64,000 nt of DNA, taken from positions 108,206,881 to 108,270,880 of the forward strand of contig JALJCS010000001.1 in the NCBI GenBank assembly GCA_023055355.1. The letters run 5' to 3'. This stretch comes from Agelaius tricolor (taxonomy: Eukaryota > Chordata > Aves > Passeriformes > Icteridae). Below the pieces are notes generated by a model. It ran no database searches, was not told the DNA's origin, and saw only the letters and a program-made list of their open reading frames with translations. A program made the position numbers and the translations under genes. How positions within the stretch are numbered: the stretch's first letter is position 1; every line of letters begins with the position of its first letter. This document shows positions 63,401 through 64,000 of the stretch, piece by piece.

Positions 63401-64000
63401 TGTGTTGCCAGATAGACAAACCTATAGCAAGTACTCAGCAGTGATCTAATAAATATCCAGAGATCTTTTTCTAACAGACAACTCAGCAACATCAAACAGA
63501 TTTCTTGAGCTAATTCCCTTGTGGTATGGGCTGATAAAGCAGTGTTAATCTCCTGCTTTAAATCAAGTCTCTGTCATAAGGCTCTATTAATCTCTCCCAG
63601 GTTATGGAGTGTCTTAGTGGTAGGAAATTATACTTCTAAATTGAATTTTATTCTCTTTCAGTGTAGCAAGAAATATTTTTCAAACTTCTAATAGGAACTG
63701 TAAAACCTATGATGGCAACAATACCTTTGAATAAATAAAAGCCATAATTTAAAGCCACTTTCTTCCAAGCTCAAACATTATAGCAAAATAACAGAAATTA
63801 GTCACCTACAAAGAAGAAATTAAACACAAAATTTTAAATGAAAACGAAGCAGATGGTTAATGTTTTAATCTTTTTACAGCAATTGGATTTTTTTTAAATC
63901 CTTTATAGTCAAACAATCTCCAGACACTAATAAAACACTTATTGATTCTTAGTTTATACACTTACTCTACAAGATGTCCTAACCTGCAGTTTCCATTATT
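60401..64000. other. Unique DNA, no gene recognised
   Basis: No known gene or transposon is recognised. A minus-strand open segment with splice-like borders lies at 61359-61538, and a pyrimidine-tract acceptor followed by a short open frame ending at an AATAAA signal lies at 63645-63739 on the plus strand (see findings). A 156-codon plus-strand frame (61697-62167) and a 116-codon minus-strand frame (61976-62326) overlap each other and show no domain. Confidence 0.5.

Noticed and set aside
1..64000. CRISPR arrays, bacterial operons, ribosome-binding sites, phage genes
   Set aside because: CR1 and LTR repeats, low CpG and lack of dense coding show vertebrate nuclear DNA. No regularly spaced direct repeats were found.
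1..64000. CpG island promoter
   Set aside because: No stretch with dense CpG was seen. The GC-richer patches near 16.3, 19.8 and 53 kb remain CpG-poor.

Overview
The window looks like intergenic or deep intronic DNA from a bird, most likely a songbird (Passeriformes). It is AT-rich and CpG-poor. Its recognisable repeats are the avian set: CR1 LINE fragments plus solo retroviral LTRs of types I recall from passerine genomes. No complete protein-coding gene, rRNA, tRNA, CRISPR array or prokaryotic-style operon is visible. All open frames are under 170 codons and nearly all look like chance frames.

Layout: 1-4.4 kb holds no recognised feature. A 386-bp solo LTR (LTR-A) with a perfect 6-bp target duplication lies at 4.43-4.81 kb. 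Between 7.6 and 17.6 kb are three CR1 3' ends and a second LTR type (LTR-B, 11.96-12.35 kb) that abuts one of them. A third LTR type (LTR-C) lies at 20.18-20.63 kb. From 29.3 to 30.2 kb a decayed Ty3/Gypsy-type pol segment can be read on the plus strand: the zinc-binding region, integrase core and C-terminal part, with stops and frameshifts. It is followed directly by an AT-rich palindromic tract. From 30.4 to 57.8 kb is mostly unique DNA with short repeats and hairpins. From 57.8 to 60.4 kb is a repeat cluster: LTR-D (minus), LTR-E (plus, same family as LTR-A) and a CR1 fragment that includes reverse-transcriptase-region sequence (minus).

No gene network can be reconstructed. The most unusual item is the Ty3/Gypsy integrase relic, a class regarded as scarce in birds. 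Other items worth checking are a few exon-like open segments with splice-like borders (59.35-59.58 kb plus; 61.36-61.54 kb minus; 8.50-8.70 kb plus), a cluster of homeodomain-type TAATTA cores near 24.4 kb, several near-perfect hairpins, and an unidentified coding-like relic at 14.7-15.5 kb. Family names for repeats come from memory of avian repeat consensus sequences and were not checked against a database.
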